Assembly (NCBI RefSeq): GCF_002095435.2
Contig: NZ_MJEJ02000048.1
Coordinates: 62,001 to 126,000, forward strand
Reading direction: 5' to 3'
DNA: 64,000 nt
Source: Williamsia sp. 1138
GTDB taxonomy: Bacteria; Actinomycetota; Actinomycetes; Mycobacteriales; Mycobacteriaceae
The notes beneath the pieces were generated by a model. It was not told the origin of the DNA, searched no databases, and saw nothing but the letters and a program-made list of their open reading frames with translations. Positions 16,075 through 24,103 of the stretch are shown here, one piece after another. The first letter of the stretch is position 1. Each line of letters begins with the position of its first letter. The translations under genes and the position numbers were made by a program.

Positions 16075-16863
16075 TCAGCCGACCTGGAGTGGAGCCGTCA
16101 CCTCACCGGTGACGGCCCACGACAGGCACCGTCCCAGGATCGTGTGGAACTCCGGCACGGCCCAGCTCCCCAGATCGACCCGGCCGAGATCGTCGATACC
16201 GAGGTCCTGGACGTCGAAGCGTCCCCGACAGTGGCCCAGCGTGAAGTAGCAGACAGTGCCCGCGCCGTGGCCCTTCAGGTACAGCACCGGCCGCGGCTCG
16301 TCCACCGTCGTGTGACCTTCTTCGAATCCTCGTGACTCGCCGACGAATCGGGTATGAGCCAGGACCTGGATCGGCGGATGCAACTCACTGATGTAGAGCT
16401 CGTCGGTCACCTCGAACGGTTCGACACCGGATACGAACGGATGCTCGGGGTCGGTCATCTCGACCAGATACGGCGCGATCGGCGGATGTCCCAGGAATTG
16501 GCTCCCGAGCACCTGCGGCAGCTCACCCATCGTCCGCGGGGTCACATACTTGCTCGCAGAACCCGGTGGTGTCGGGTCGATCGCGGAGTTCGTCCCGTGC
16601 AGCGCCAGCCACCTGCCACCCCGAGACACGAACTCGGCCAACGCTTCTTGCTGCGTCTCATCCGGCACCCGATTGCAGGTATAGGTGATCAGCAGGTCTG
16701 CCGATGCCAGGGCATCGAGACAGTTGTAGTCCTCGAACACCCGCGTGCGGACCTGCTCATATTCCGACAGCATCGAAAGCAGCTGCAGCCGGGCGTAATC
16801 GAAGTCGTGCCACTGTCCGCCACAGACGACGACTGCGTCGAGCCTGCCCGCCGGTCCTGCCAT
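16075..16863 (-). CDS. ThuA-like domain protein (first copy)
   Basis: A 262-residue protein of the ThuA/trehalose-utilisation fold, related to class I glutamine-amidotransferase-like domains: VVVCGGQWHDF at the start, LLITYTCN, GGRWLALHGTNSA (about 87-99), and LYLKGHGAGTVCYFTLGHCRGRF near the end. ATG 16863 is chosen with AAGGA seven bases upstream; GTG 16878 is in frame. The biochemical role of ThuA proteins is poorly known; some are in sugar or polyol operons. Downstream of the E3 gene by 18 bases. A second, diverged copy is at 21549-22295. Confidence 0.75.
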   Translation of the reverse strand: MAGPAGRLDAVVVCGGQWHDFDYARLQLLSMLSEYEQVRTRVFEDYNCLDALASADLLITYTCNRVPDETQQEALAEFVSRGGRWLALHGTNSAIDPTPPGSASKYVTPRTMGELPQVLGSQFLGHPPIAPYLVEMTDPEHPFVSGVEPFEVTDELYISELHPPIQVLAHTRFVGESRGFEEGHTTVDEPRPVLYLKGHGAGTVCYFTLGHCRGRFDVQDLGIDDLGRVDLGSWAVPEFHTILGRCLSWAVTGEVTAPLQVG

Positions 16864-16881
16864 TGGTTTTTCCTTCACTAC

Positions 16882-18273
16882 CTAGCCGTGCGCGTGGAGT
16901 GCTTTGCCCGCCAGTGCCAGATGCGCTTCACCCAAGGCCTCGGCCTGGGTCGGATGTGCGTGGATGTGTTGAGCGACATCACCTGCGGTCGCTTCCCAGT
17001 TGTAGATGAGCTGGGCTTCGCCGATGAGCTCACCGACACGGGCGCCGACGAGGTGGATTCCGACAACCGGACCGTCCGGGCCGGCCGACACGAGTTTCAC
17101 CCCACCCGAGGTCCGCAAGATCCGGCTCTTGCCGTTGCCCCCGAGGTCATAGACCACCGTCGAGACGTCGCCGTACTGCGCGGTCGCCTCGGCTTCGGTG
17201 AGACCGACCGACGCAACCTCGGGATTCGAGTACGTCACCCGTGGAATACCTTTGTCCGCGACGGGAACACAGTCGAGTCCGGCGAGTTGCTCGGCCACCA
17301 TGATGCCCTGGGCGAAGCCGCGGTGCGCCAACTGCGGTCCGGCGACGATGTCGCCGACGGCGAAGACTCCGGGCACAGGAGTCTGTAACCATTCGTCGGT
17401 CACCACGAAGCCACGCTCGAGATCGACACCTGCTTCGGCGAAACCCATCTCGTCCGTGCGCGGGCCGCGGCCCACCGCGACGAGCATGATGTCGGCCTCG
17501 ATACGCGATCCGTCGGCGAGTTCGACGTCGACGCCACCATCGACCTCGGTCACCGAACTGAAGGCGGTCTTCGTCCGCAGGACCAGCCCCCGTTTGCGGA
17601 ACGCACGCTCGACCTGCTTCGACGTCCAGGGATCCTCTGTCGGGAGCAGATTCGGCGCTGCCTCCACGATCGTCACGTGGGCGCCGAGCGACGACCAGAC
17701 GCTGGCGAACTCGCAGCCGATCACGCCGCCTCCGAGCACCACGACACGTTCGGGAACGCTGTCGAGCTCCAGCGCGCGGTCGCTGGTCATGACGGCGCCA
17801 CCGATCGTCAGACCTGGCAACGACTTGGAACGGGAGCCGGTGGCGAGCACGAGTGCTTCGCCGCGGTAACGCGCGGTCCCTCCGTCGGCCAACTCGACCT
17901 CGACAGTGCGATCGCCCACCACTCGACCGTGTCCACCGACGAGTTCGACGTCCCGAGAGGCCACGAGGCCCTGCAGACCGCGGTACAGGCCCGCGATCAC
18001 ATCGTCCTTGTAGGTGTTCACCGCACTCATGTCGACGCCGTCCAGAGTTGCCTTGATCCCGAATCCCGGTGCCTCCCGGACCGAGTCTGCGATCTCAGCC
18101 GCATGGAGCAGCGCCTTGGTCGGGATGCACCCGTTGTGTAGACACGTGCCGCCCAGCTTGTCGGCTTCGATCAGGATCACCGACATTCCGAGCTGCGCAG
18201 CGCGCAGCGCGCATGCGTACCCACCCGATCCGCCACCGAGGATCAGGACATCGGCCGACTTCTCGCTTGCCAT
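16882..18273 (-). CDS. lpdA: Dihydrolipoyl dehydrogenase (E3)
   Basis: A 463-residue FAD disulfide oxidoreductase. FAD-binding GGGSGGY is at about 13-19, the redox-active pair in GGTCLHNGCIPTK is C44/C49, the NAD motif GGGVIGCEFA is central, and the C-terminal HPTQAE (about H440/E445) is the catalytic His-Glu dyad of lipoamide dehydrogenases. It reoxidises the lipoyl groups of the E2 at 929-2344, although its gene is 14 kb away. Transcribed with the SDR upstream (8-base gap) and ThuA-like gene downstream. Confidence 0.93.
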   Translation of the reverse strand: MASEKSADVLILGGGSGGYACALRAAQLGMSVILIEADKLGGTCLHNGCIPTKALLHAAEIADSVREAPGFGIKATLDGVDMSAVNTYKDDVIAGLYRGLQGLVASRDVELVGGHGRVVGDRTVEVELADGGTARYRGEALVLATGSRSKSLPGLTIGGAVMTSDRALELDSVPERVVVLGGGVIGCEFASVWSSLGAHVTIVEAAPNLLPTEDPWTSKQVERAFRKRGLVLRTKTAFSSVTEVDGGVDVELADGSRIEADIMLVAVGRGPRTDEMGFAEAGVDLERGFVVTDEWLQTPVPGVFAVGDIVAGPQLAHRGFAQGIMVAEQLAGLDCVPVADKGIPRVTYSNPEVASVGLTEAEATAQYGDVSTVVYDLGGNGKSRILRTSGGVKLVSAGPDGPVVGIHLVGARVGELIGEAQLIYNWEATAGDVAQHIHAHPTQAEALGEAHLALAGKALHAHG

Positions 18274-18281
18274 GTCAGAAC

Positions 18282-19043
18282 TCAGAAGTCGAAGCGGTTG
18301 GTGAATCCGCCGTCGACCACCAGGTTGGTCCCGGTGATGTGTCCGGCAGCTGGGGAAGACAGGAAGACAACGGCATTGGCGACGTCGTCGGCGCCGCCCA
18401 GCTTGCCGAGCGAAGCGGAGGCGAGTGCGGCTTCGTACAGTGCGGGGCGGGCGGTCTGGATGGTGTCCCAGGCGCCGCCTTCGAAGAAGATCGGACCGGG
18501 CGAGATGGCGTTGACGCGGATTCCCTTGGGACCCAACGCTCGCGCCTGCGCAGAGGAGTGCTGCAGCACAGCTGCCTTCAGTGCCCCGTAACTGTTGGCG
18601 GTGCTGATGGGGCCCGCCTCGAGCGCTGAGGTGGTGCTGATGGTGACCACGGAGGCCGATTCGCTCGCCTCGAGATGCGGCGTCGCGGACTCGATGAAGT
18701 TGACCAGGCTCATGAGGTCGACGTTGAAGCTGTTGACCCAGGCCTGATGTCCCTTGCCGGTGGCCGCCGACGCGTTGACCACCACGATGTCGATTCCGCC
18801 GAGCGCTTCGGCTGCCTCGTCGACGAACGACTTCACCGAATCGGCGTCGCCTACGTCGACTGCCTTGTGGAAGACCGTTCCCTGCTCGGACAGTTCACTC
18901 GCGACCTCGGCGAGGTGCTCCTCTCCACGGGCACAAATGCCCACCGAGGCACCCTCGGCGAGCAGCGTCCGGGCGATCGCCAGCCCGATGCCGCGGCTCG
19001 CACCACTGATGAGGGCGCGTTTTCCTTTGAGATTGAGATCCAT
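18282..19043 (-). CDS. Short-chain dehydrogenase/reductase
   Basis: A 253-residue SDR with SGASRGIG (about 13-20), VVNAS in place of the common NNAG, catalytic Ser in TISTTSAL and YGALK (Tyr about 154), and LVVDGGFTNRFDF at the C-terminus. First gene of the SDR-E3-ThuA unit. The NAS variant is seen in some SDRs and does not by itself mean loss of activity. Substrate unknown; by context a hydroxy intermediate of the island. Confidence 0.87.
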   Translation of the reverse strand: MDLNLKGKRALISGASRGIGLAIARTLLAEGASVGICARGEEHLAEVASELSEQGTVFHKAVDVGDADSVKSFVDEAAEALGGIDIVVVNASAATGKGHQAWVNSFNVDLMSLVNFIESATPHLEASESASVVTISTTSALEAGPISTANSYGALKAAVLQHSSAQARALGPKGIRVNAISPGPIFFEGGAWDTIQTARPALYEAALASASLGKLGGADDVANAVVFLSSPAAGHITGTNLVVDGGFTNRFDF

Positions 19044-19067
19044 CGAAAGACTCCTTTACTACTGTGA

Positions 19068-19775
19068 TTAGAGGTTCATGGCTCCGACATGCGTCTGGAA
19101 GTCCAGGACGTGGGAGAAGTCGTTGATCGACTGCACCGCCCGCCGGGTGTCGGCTCCTCGAATGACGCTGACGGACGTGTGGTGCACCCGCACAGGCATG
19201 TCGAAGCTGCTTCCGAGCGCGTCGGCCAGGATCGCGTTGATGACGCCGCTGTGGCAGGTCACGACCACCCGCTCCCCTGGGTGCTGATCGACGATCGCAC
19301 CGATCTCACCCAGCACCCTGGCCCGGAATCCGACCGGATCCTCCGCGTACGGGAACGCGTCGTACCTGCGGGTGCGGATGTGCTCGGAGAAGATCTTGGA
19401 GATCTCCTCGTGCGGTAGTACCTCGAAAGGCGACTGGTCGGCCGGAAAGTTCTGCCACGGTTCGTATTCGATCAATTCCTCACGAACAACAGGGATGAGT
19501 CCGTGCTCGTCCGCTATCGCGGTCCCGGTTCGCAGCGCGCGGCTCAGCGGTGAGCTGTACACCGCATCGATGTGGCGCTCCGCCAGACGTTGCGCCACGG
19601 CCCGTACCTGATTCTCGCCCAGCTCGGACAACGGTGGGTCGACGGTCTCGGCTGCGCTGAGTTCCTTGCTGAGCTGCTGCTCGCCGTGCCGGACGAGTAT
19701 CAATTCACACAGTCCGGTCAGAGGCGCGAAAGGATTGTCGAGGTCGATGGACCGAGCGCGGGTCGAATTGGGCAC
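19068..19775 (-). CDS. Histidine phosphatase family protein (third member)
   Basis: A 235-residue phosphatase with RHGE at about 29-32, SSPLSRALRTG, and the second His in TCHSGVINA. It has about 20 extra N-terminal residues compared with the protein at 6222-6821. The C-terminal HHTSVSVIR ... SINDFSHVL matches the signature shared by the tandem pair. It lies 24 bases upstream of the SDR-E3-ThuA operon and may head that transcript. TTGACTTGGT on the minus strand at 19779-19788 is shared with the acyl-CoA synthetase promoter. Confidence 0.88.
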   Translation of the reverse strand: MPNSTRARSIDLDNPFAPLTGLCELILVRHGEQQLSKELSAAETVDPPLSELGENQVRAVAQRLAERHIDAVYSSPLSRALRTGTAIADEHGLIPVVREELIEYEPWQNFPADQSPFEVLPHEEISKIFSEHIRTRRYDAFPYAEDPVGFRARVLGEIGAIVDQHPGERVVVTCHSGVINAILADALGSSFDMPVRVHHTSVSVIRGADTRRAVQSINDFSHVLDFQTHVGAMNL

Positions 19776-19778
19776 GGG

Positions 19779-19862
19779 ACCAAGTCAACCACAAACTGTC
19801 GTCAGTCTAAAGATACTTTCGCAAAGTGCCAGGTCAGCCGCGATCGATAGCGCGTTACTTGG
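19779..19862 (-). promoter_or_regulatory. Promoter region of the third phosphatase with shared island motifs
   Basis: ACCAAGTCAA at 19779-19788 is the complement of TTGACTTGGT seen at 4578-4587. TTACTTGG at 19855-19862 belongs to the motif family at 4574, 15253, 21502 and 22371. The 108-base gap separates the phosphatase from the upstream TetR gene on the same strand, so it probably carries the phosphatase promoter and an operator. Confidence 0.35.
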
Positions 19863-19883
19863 CTCCCGACACCGCGATGCAGG

Positions 19884-20546
19884 TCACACACTGCCGATAT
19901 CGGCCGCGAGTTCGCGGACCTCGTCAGAGAATCGCCGGCGCCCCAGATTCGCCAGCGTGGCGTCCTCGGTGAGCCACGACGACACCGATACCTCGAGCAG
20001 ACTCGACAGGGCGGTCGCCGCAGCAGCCTGCTTTGCCTTCGCCGCGATGCCGTTGCGCACCCTCAGTTCGGTCGAGAAGAGGTTGAGCAGTTCGAGCCGC
20101 ACCTCGCGCCGCAGTGCCTCGATCGACAGGCTCCACCCCGGAGACCGGACGAAGAACACCAGCGAGGCGGGCCGGTGCTGGTCCGTCCACTCCAGGAGTC
20201 GCACGATGACATCTCCGAGGGGGGCATCCGGACTTGCGAGCAATTGAGCGCGGAACTCGTCGAGCAACCCGGTCGCGTACAACCGCAGGCCGCCCAGCAG
20301 GACCTCGTCCTTCGACGGGTAGTGGTAGTAGACCGCGGCCGAGGTCATGTGCGCCTCCGCGGCGATGTCGGCCACCGTGACGTCCTCGATCGAGCGGACC
20401 GAGTACAGATGCATGGCCGCCTCGACCACGACCTCGCGGCGAGAAGGCCGGTGCGCCGCTCGTTTGGCGCCCTTCGTCGTCGGCGTGCTCGCGGCGGATT
20501 TCCGGCCGGCCCCGGCCTGTCCTGACGTCACTCCCTTGCCTGCCAT
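19884..20546 (-). CDS. TetR-family transcriptional regulator
   Basis: A 220-residue regulator. After a basic, low-complexity N-terminal tail (about 1-32), the HTH (VTVADIAAEAHMTSAAVYYHYPSK, split over about 57-80) is typical TetR. The C-terminal ligand domain is all-helical and not diagnostic. Divergent from a second TetR gene at 20672. Both are at the centre of the island, so they are the best candidates to read the repeated ACTGTAG and TTACTTG elements. Ligand unknown; acyl-CoA esters are common for TetR proteins in such islands. Confidence 0.88.
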   Translation of the reverse strand: MAGKGVTSGQAGAGRKSAASTPTTKGAKRAAHRPSRREVVVEAAMHLYSVRSIEDVTVADIAAEAHMTSAAVYYHYPSKDEVLLGGLRLYATGLLDEFRAQLLASPDAPLGDVIVRLLEWTDQHRPASLVFFVRSPGWSLSIEALRREVRLELLNLFSTELRVRNGIAAKAKQAAAATALSSLLEVSVSSWLTEDATLANLGRRRFSDEVRELAADIGSV

Positions 20547-20552
20547 GGGCTA

Positions 20553-20586
20553 GATCATGACACCCGATGACCGGATCGTGACACCC
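20553..20586. promoter_or_regulatory. Direct repeat GAT-C-R-TGACACCC between the divergent TetR genes
   Basis: GATCATGACACCC (20553-20565) and GATCGTGACACCC (20574-20586) differ at one base and are 21 bases apart, two helical turns. GGGGTCAC-N4-GTGATC downstream (about 20634-20650) carries related sequence in inverted form. The position between two divergent TetR genes suits autoregulation, but binding is inferred. Confidence 0.4.
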
Positions 20587-20671
20587 CATGGCCCCGGCCC
20601 GCGGTCACCGCGACCCGATCTGGGAGTAGCTTGGGGTCACTTCAGTGATCCGCAGGTGGAGGAGGACCGCT

Positions 20672-21472
20672 GTGCCACGGCGAAACAGCAAGCCAGACGA
20701 CGACGCCGCATCAGGTGATGCACCCGAGGGTGGTGACGCCGAGCAGTGGGGGTGGGATTCGTCCCCTGCTGCCGACGACATCCCGGCCATGCTGGTCATC
20801 CCGGCCGACCGGGAACCGGAGGTCGAAGACGCGACCGTCGAGCCGGCAGCGCCGGTCAAGGGATCAGCTCACCGACCTTCGCGACGGCACCTGATCGTCA
20901 AGGCCGCCGTCCGCGTCTTCTCGAAGAAGGGGTTCGCCGAAGCGTCGATCCAGGAGATCGCCGAGGAAGCCGGGATGGTTCCGACGGCCGTGTACTACCA
21001 CTTCTCCAGCAAGGAAGACCTGTTCGAGAGCGCGCTGGGCTATGCGATGGATGCCAGTTCTGCCGCCGCGCAGACGGCTCGCCCGGATGATGTCACCGGT
21101 GACGCACAGTCGTTCAAAGACGTGGTGGAAGCCGTCTGGGACTGGACCGCCGCCCACCCCAATGCCGCTCGCATGCTCTTCTTGCAGATGGCCGGTGGCG
21201 CGACACCCGGAACCCGACTTCTCACCAAGGAGTACGAGGATCGCCACATCCGGCGAGCCTTCGACTACTTTCCCGTCGACGAGACACCTGCGAACAAGCG
21301 CTCGGCGGCCGCGCAACAGGCGGCGCGGACCCTGCGGGTGCGGACGATGATCGCCACCACGATCGCCATCCAGCCGCTGCGCATCGAGGGTGGCCCACTC
21401 GCGACGATCTCGGTCCCGCGTCTGCGCTCGGCCACCACAGATGTCTGCTCCAAGATGATCGAAGGTCGCTGA
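20672..21472 (+). CDS. TetR-family transcriptional regulator with long acidic N-terminus
   Basis: A 266-residue regulator. The first ~65 residues are Asp/Glu/Ala-rich and likely disordered; the HTH (ASIQEIAEEAGMVPTAVYYHFSSK, about 92-115) follows, then a large helical C-terminal domain. GTG 20672 is chosen because GGAGGAGG at 20657-20665 is a strong ribosome site; the frame extends nine codons further. It is divergent from the other TetR gene and 76 bases upstream of a ThuA-like gene. The acidic leader is unusual for TetR proteins. Confidence 0.87.
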   Translation: MPRRNSKPDDDAASGDAPEGGDAEQWGWDSSPAADDIPAMLVIPADREPEVEDATVEPAAPVKGSAHRPSRRHLIVKAAVRVFSKKGFAEASIQEIAEEAGMVPTAVYYHFSSKEDLFESALGYAMDASSAAAQTARPDDVTGDAQSFKDVVEAVWDWTAAHPNAARMLFLQMAGGATPGTRLLTKEYEDRHIRRAFDYFPVDETPANKRSAAAQQAARTLRVRTMIATTIAIQPLRIEGGPLATISVPRLRSATTDVCSKMIEGR

Positions 21473-21497
21473 ACCGACCCCGCGAGGCCATTCCGGT

Positions 21498-21511
21498 CGA
21501 GTAACTTGACT
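21498..21511. promoter_or_regulatory. CGAGTAACTTG with TTGACT, promoter-like element
   Basis: CGAGTAACTTG (21498-21508) is the complement of CAAGTTACTCG and differs at one base from the palindrome core at 15248-15258. TTGACT at 21506-21511 overlaps it and could be a -35 for the ThuA-like gene starting at 21549, with AATTAT near 21525 as a poor -10. A regulator bound here would block the -35. Confidence 0.35.
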
Positions 21512-21548
21512 GCAACCCCAGTTGAATTATTCAGAAACGGAGTGTGGC

Positions 21549-22295
21549 ATGCGCGTAGCGGCCTTCACCGGCGGACATTCGTTCGACCGCGACGCCTTCA
21601 CGGATTTCCTGGGCTCACTGCCCGGCGAGATCACCTGGTTCGAACACCCGGACGCAGACCCGGATGCCGCCGAACTGGAGGAGTTCGACGTATCGCTGCA
21701 CTACGACATGCCCGGCACCCTCCCGGAGCCTGTCGATCCTCCCGCGACCCTGCGGGCAGCGGTCGCCGCCGCGCCTGAGACCGGCCACGGCTACGTGATC
21801 CTGCACCACGCCATCGCATCCTGGGCGAACTGGGACGGCTGGGCCGAGTTCGTCGGAGGTCGCTACCTGTACCGACCGGGTGTCGTACGCGGCGTGAGCT
21901 GCCCCGATTCCGGTTACCGACATGCCGTGCCGCAGCGGGTCACCCTCGCCGATCCCACCCATCCGATCGTCTCCGGCCTCCCACCCACCTTCGATCTCGT
22001 CGACGAAACCTATCTGTGCGAGGTCTTCGAGGACGACGTCACACCCCTGCTACGCACAGATGCCGAGATGAGCGATGCGGTGCACTGGTCCACGGCTCTC
22101 GCGATGGCAGGGCGGCGGGACGAGCGAGAAGGCTGGCACCACCGGCCCGGATCGCAGCTCGTCGGGTGGACGAAGACCACCGGTCGCAGTCGACTCGCCT
22201 ATCTTCAGCCCGGCGACAAGGCACCCACGCTCTCCGATCCGGTGTATCGGCAGCTCGTCGCAGGCGCCCTCGAATGGGCCGCACACCTGCGCTGA
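21549..22295 (+). CDS. ThuA-like domain protein (second copy)
   Basis: A 248-residue protein with the same fold as the product of 16075-16863 but strongly diverged: VAAFTGGHSFDRDAF at the start, LHYDMPG, GHGYVILHHAIASW (about 78-91), and a C-terminal WTKTTGRSRLAYLQPGDKAPT. ATG 21549 follows an ACGGAG ribosome site; earlier in-frame codons lack one. Two ThuA-like proteins in one island suggest related, perhaps sequential, steps or a heteromer. Function not known. Confidence 0.72.
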   Translation: MRVAAFTGGHSFDRDAFTDFLGSLPGEITWFEHPDADPDAAELEEFDVSLHYDMPGTLPEPVDPPATLRAAVAAAPETGHGYVILHHAIASWANWDGWAEFVGGRYLYRPGVVRGVSCPDSGYRHAVPQRVTLADPTHPIVSGLPPTFDLVDETYLCEVFEDDVTPLLRTDAEMSDAVHWSTALAMAGRRDEREGWHHRPGSQLVGWTKTTGRSRLAYLQPGDKAPTLSDPVYRQLVAGALEWAAHLR

Positions 22296-22331
22296 GCACT
22301 TTTTGGAGTGAGCCTAAAGAAAAGTGTGCTC
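22294..22331. terminator. Imperfect hairpin after the second ThuA-like gene
   Basis: GAGCACTTTT (22294-22303) pairs with AAAAGTGTGCTC (22320-22331) with a two-base bulge. It starts at the stop codon of the ThuA-like gene and contains T and A runs, so it could be a weak bidirectional terminator. It also lies just upstream of the Rieske operon promoter and might instead be an operator. Confidence 0.3.
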
Positions 22332-22348
22332 GTCATCACCTTTCGCTG

Positions 22349-22377
22349 CTACAGTTAATGCATTCGGTGCCAAGTAA
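22349..22377. promoter_or_regulatory. CTACAGT and CCAAGTAA elements upstream of the Rieske operon
   Basis: CTACAGT (22349-22355) equals the left arm of the repeat at 4495-4518, and CCAAGTAA (22370-22377) is the complement of TTACTTGG at 19855-19862. Both motif types therefore co-occur here as they do at 4495-4587 and 15201-15269. They lie 29-57 bases before the first gene of the operon. Confidence 0.4.
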
Positions 22378-22405
22378 GGCAGCAGCCCCGACAAAGGAGA
22401 CCGCG

Positions 22406-22711
22406 ATGCGACAGATCAAGCATCCGATGAGCCGCGCAATCTACGAGTTCGACGAGGACTACAACGTGCTCGTCACCACGAAAGACGGCAAGACCGGAAC
22501 ATTCGACCCCGAGGGCCGCTACCTCCACGGCGAGGTGAAGGCAGTGGATCCCGAGATGGCCCGGTGGGTCGGACTCGGCCCTCGCGAACCCGTCCCGATC
22601 ACCCAGAATCGCCGGTTCATGGGCGCGGCCAAACTGCTCGAGAAGATGCAGGCCGACAAGGCAGCACAAGATGCTCTCGCCGTCAGCCTGGAACAAGGAG
22701 GCAAACTGTGA
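22406..22711 (+). CDS. Small conserved-looking protein of unknown function, coupled to a Rieske oxygenase
   Basis: A 101-residue soluble protein not recognised by me. AAAGGAG at 22394-22400 is a strong ribosome site and the stop overlaps the Rieske gene start (GTGA), so the two are made together. The first half looks like beta strands (AIYEFDEDYNVLVTTKDGKTGTF, split over about 11-33), and the second half is helical and charged (KLLEKMQADKAAQDALAV). No Cys or His cluster and no membrane segment. It could be a subunit or assembly factor of the oxygenase. Confidence 0.75.
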   Translation: MRQIKHPMSRAIYEFDEDYNVLVTTKDGKTGTFDPEGRYLHGEVKAVDPEMARWVGLGPREPVPITQNRRFMGAAKLLEKMQADKAAQDALAVSLEQGGKL

Positions 22712-24102
22712 CCACCGAAGCGCGCCCGAACCAGCAGGCAGCAACCGACGACGGTTTCATCGAGAACGGCACCGGCTACCAGCGCCTGCTGGACACCGAC
22801 ACCCATCCGGTGCCCGACATCCTGCGGGAAGAATCGTACGAGTTGTACGAGGACCAGAACTTCGTGCCGGTGTCCCGCTACATCAGCCGCAAGTACCACG
22901 AGCTCGAGCGCGACAGGGTCTGGTACAAGGTCTGGCAGATGGCGTGCCGCGAAGAAGAGATCCCGGAACCCGGCGACACCCTGGTCTACGAGATCTGCGA
23001 GAAATCGATTCTCATCGTTCGCGGCAAGGACATGAGCATTCGTGCGTTCTACAACTCCTGCCTGCACCGCGGCCGCACCCTTCGTGAAGAAGACGGGCCC
23101 GCGGGCAACGAAATCCGATGCCCCTTCCACGGCTTCGCCTGGAACTTCGACGGTTCTCTGAAGTCCATGACCTGCGCCTGGGATTTTCCCCAGGTCGACC
23201 AGGGCAAGATGGACCTCCCGCAGGTCAAGGTCGGGACCTGGGGCGGGTTCGTCTTCATCAACATGGATCCCGCGTCTGAATCGCTCGACAGCTTCCTCGG
23301 CGATCTCGGGAAGCACTTCGAGGCCTGGCCTCTGGAAGACCGGTACATCCAGGCGCATGTCGCCCAGGTGATCCAGGCGAACTGGAAGATCGCGCAGGAG
23401 GCCTTCTCCGAGGCGTTCCACGTGATCACCACCCACCCTCAGCGCGTGGTCGGCACCGGTGACTCGAACAGCCAGTACGACAGTTGGGGCAACTTCAATC
23501 GCGGGATCACCGCCAACGGCGTGCCCAGTCCGCACATCAAGTTCGTACCCTCCGAGCAGGAGATGTTCGACTCGATGGTCGACGCCCGGATCGACGAGGA
23601 TCCGATGGTGACCCTGCCCGAGGGCGTCACGGCCCGCGAGATGTCCGGCATGCTCGCCCGCGAAGGTCTGCGTGACATCATCGGAGATGTCAAGGCCGAC
23701 AACATGTCCGATGCGGAGTCCCTGGACAGCATCTACTACACGGTGTTCCCGAACTTCCATCCGTGGGGCGCATACCAGCGCATCGTCTACCGGTTCCGGC
23801 CCAACGGCGACAACCACGAGACGTCGATCATGGACGTGTACCTGCTCGGCCCGTTCAAGGGCGAACGGCCGAAGCCGGCCAAGACGCAGTGGCTCGATCC
23901 CGAGCAGTCATGGTTGGAGGCAACCGTTCTCGGTAGCTCGGCACGCGTGTTCGATCAGGACGCGTACAACATGCCCAAGGTGCACAAGGGCCTGAAGTCG
24001 GCGCAGACCAAGACCCTTCCGCTCGCCCGGTACCAGGAAGTCAAGATCCGCCACATCCACCATCTGCTCGCGAAGTGGATCGGCGAGGAAGTCGACGACT
24101 GA
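22708..24102 (+). CDS. Rieske non-haem iron aromatic-ring-hydroxylating-type oxygenase, alpha subunit
   Basis: A 464-residue oxygenase. The [2Fe-2S] Rieske ligands are C118/H120 (CLHRG) and C138/H141 (CPFHG). The mononuclear iron ligands include H238 and H243 in EAFHVITTHP, with E235 in the preceding helical turn in place of the usual bridging Asp, and an Asp in the C-terminal VFDQDAYNM. Such enzymes insert oxygen into rings, alkyl or N-methyl groups using electrons from a reductase. No ferredoxin or reductase gene lies nearby, so electrons must come from elsewhere. The GTG start overlaps the preceding stop; the alcohol dehydrogenase follows after one base. Confidence 0.92.
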   Translation: MTTEARPNQQAATDDGFIENGTGYQRLLDTDTHPVPDILREESYELYEDQNFVPVSRYISRKYHELERDRVWYKVWQMACREEEIPEPGDTLVYEICEKSILIVRGKDMSIRAFYNSCLHRGRTLREEDGPAGNEIRCPFHGFAWNFDGSLKSMTCAWDFPQVDQGKMDLPQVKVGTWGGFVFINMDPASESLDSFLGDLGKHFEAWPLEDRYIQAHVAQVIQANWKIAQEAFSEAFHVITTHPQRVVGTGDSNSQYDSWGNFNRGITANGVPSPHIKFVPSEQEMFDSMVDARIDEDPMVTLPEGVTAREMSGMLAREGLRDIIGDVKADNMSDAESLDSIYYTVFPNFHPWGAYQRIVYRFRPNGDNHETSIMDVYLLGPFKGERPKPAKTQWLDPEQSWLEATVLGSSARVFDQDAYNMPKVHKGLKSAQTKTLPLARYQEVKIRHIHHLLAKWIGEEVDD

Positions 24103-24103
24103 C

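Noticed and set aside
16354-17388. 344-codon plus-strand open frame across the ThuA-like and E3 genes
   Set aside because: It crosses two well-supported minus-strand genes and shows no motif.
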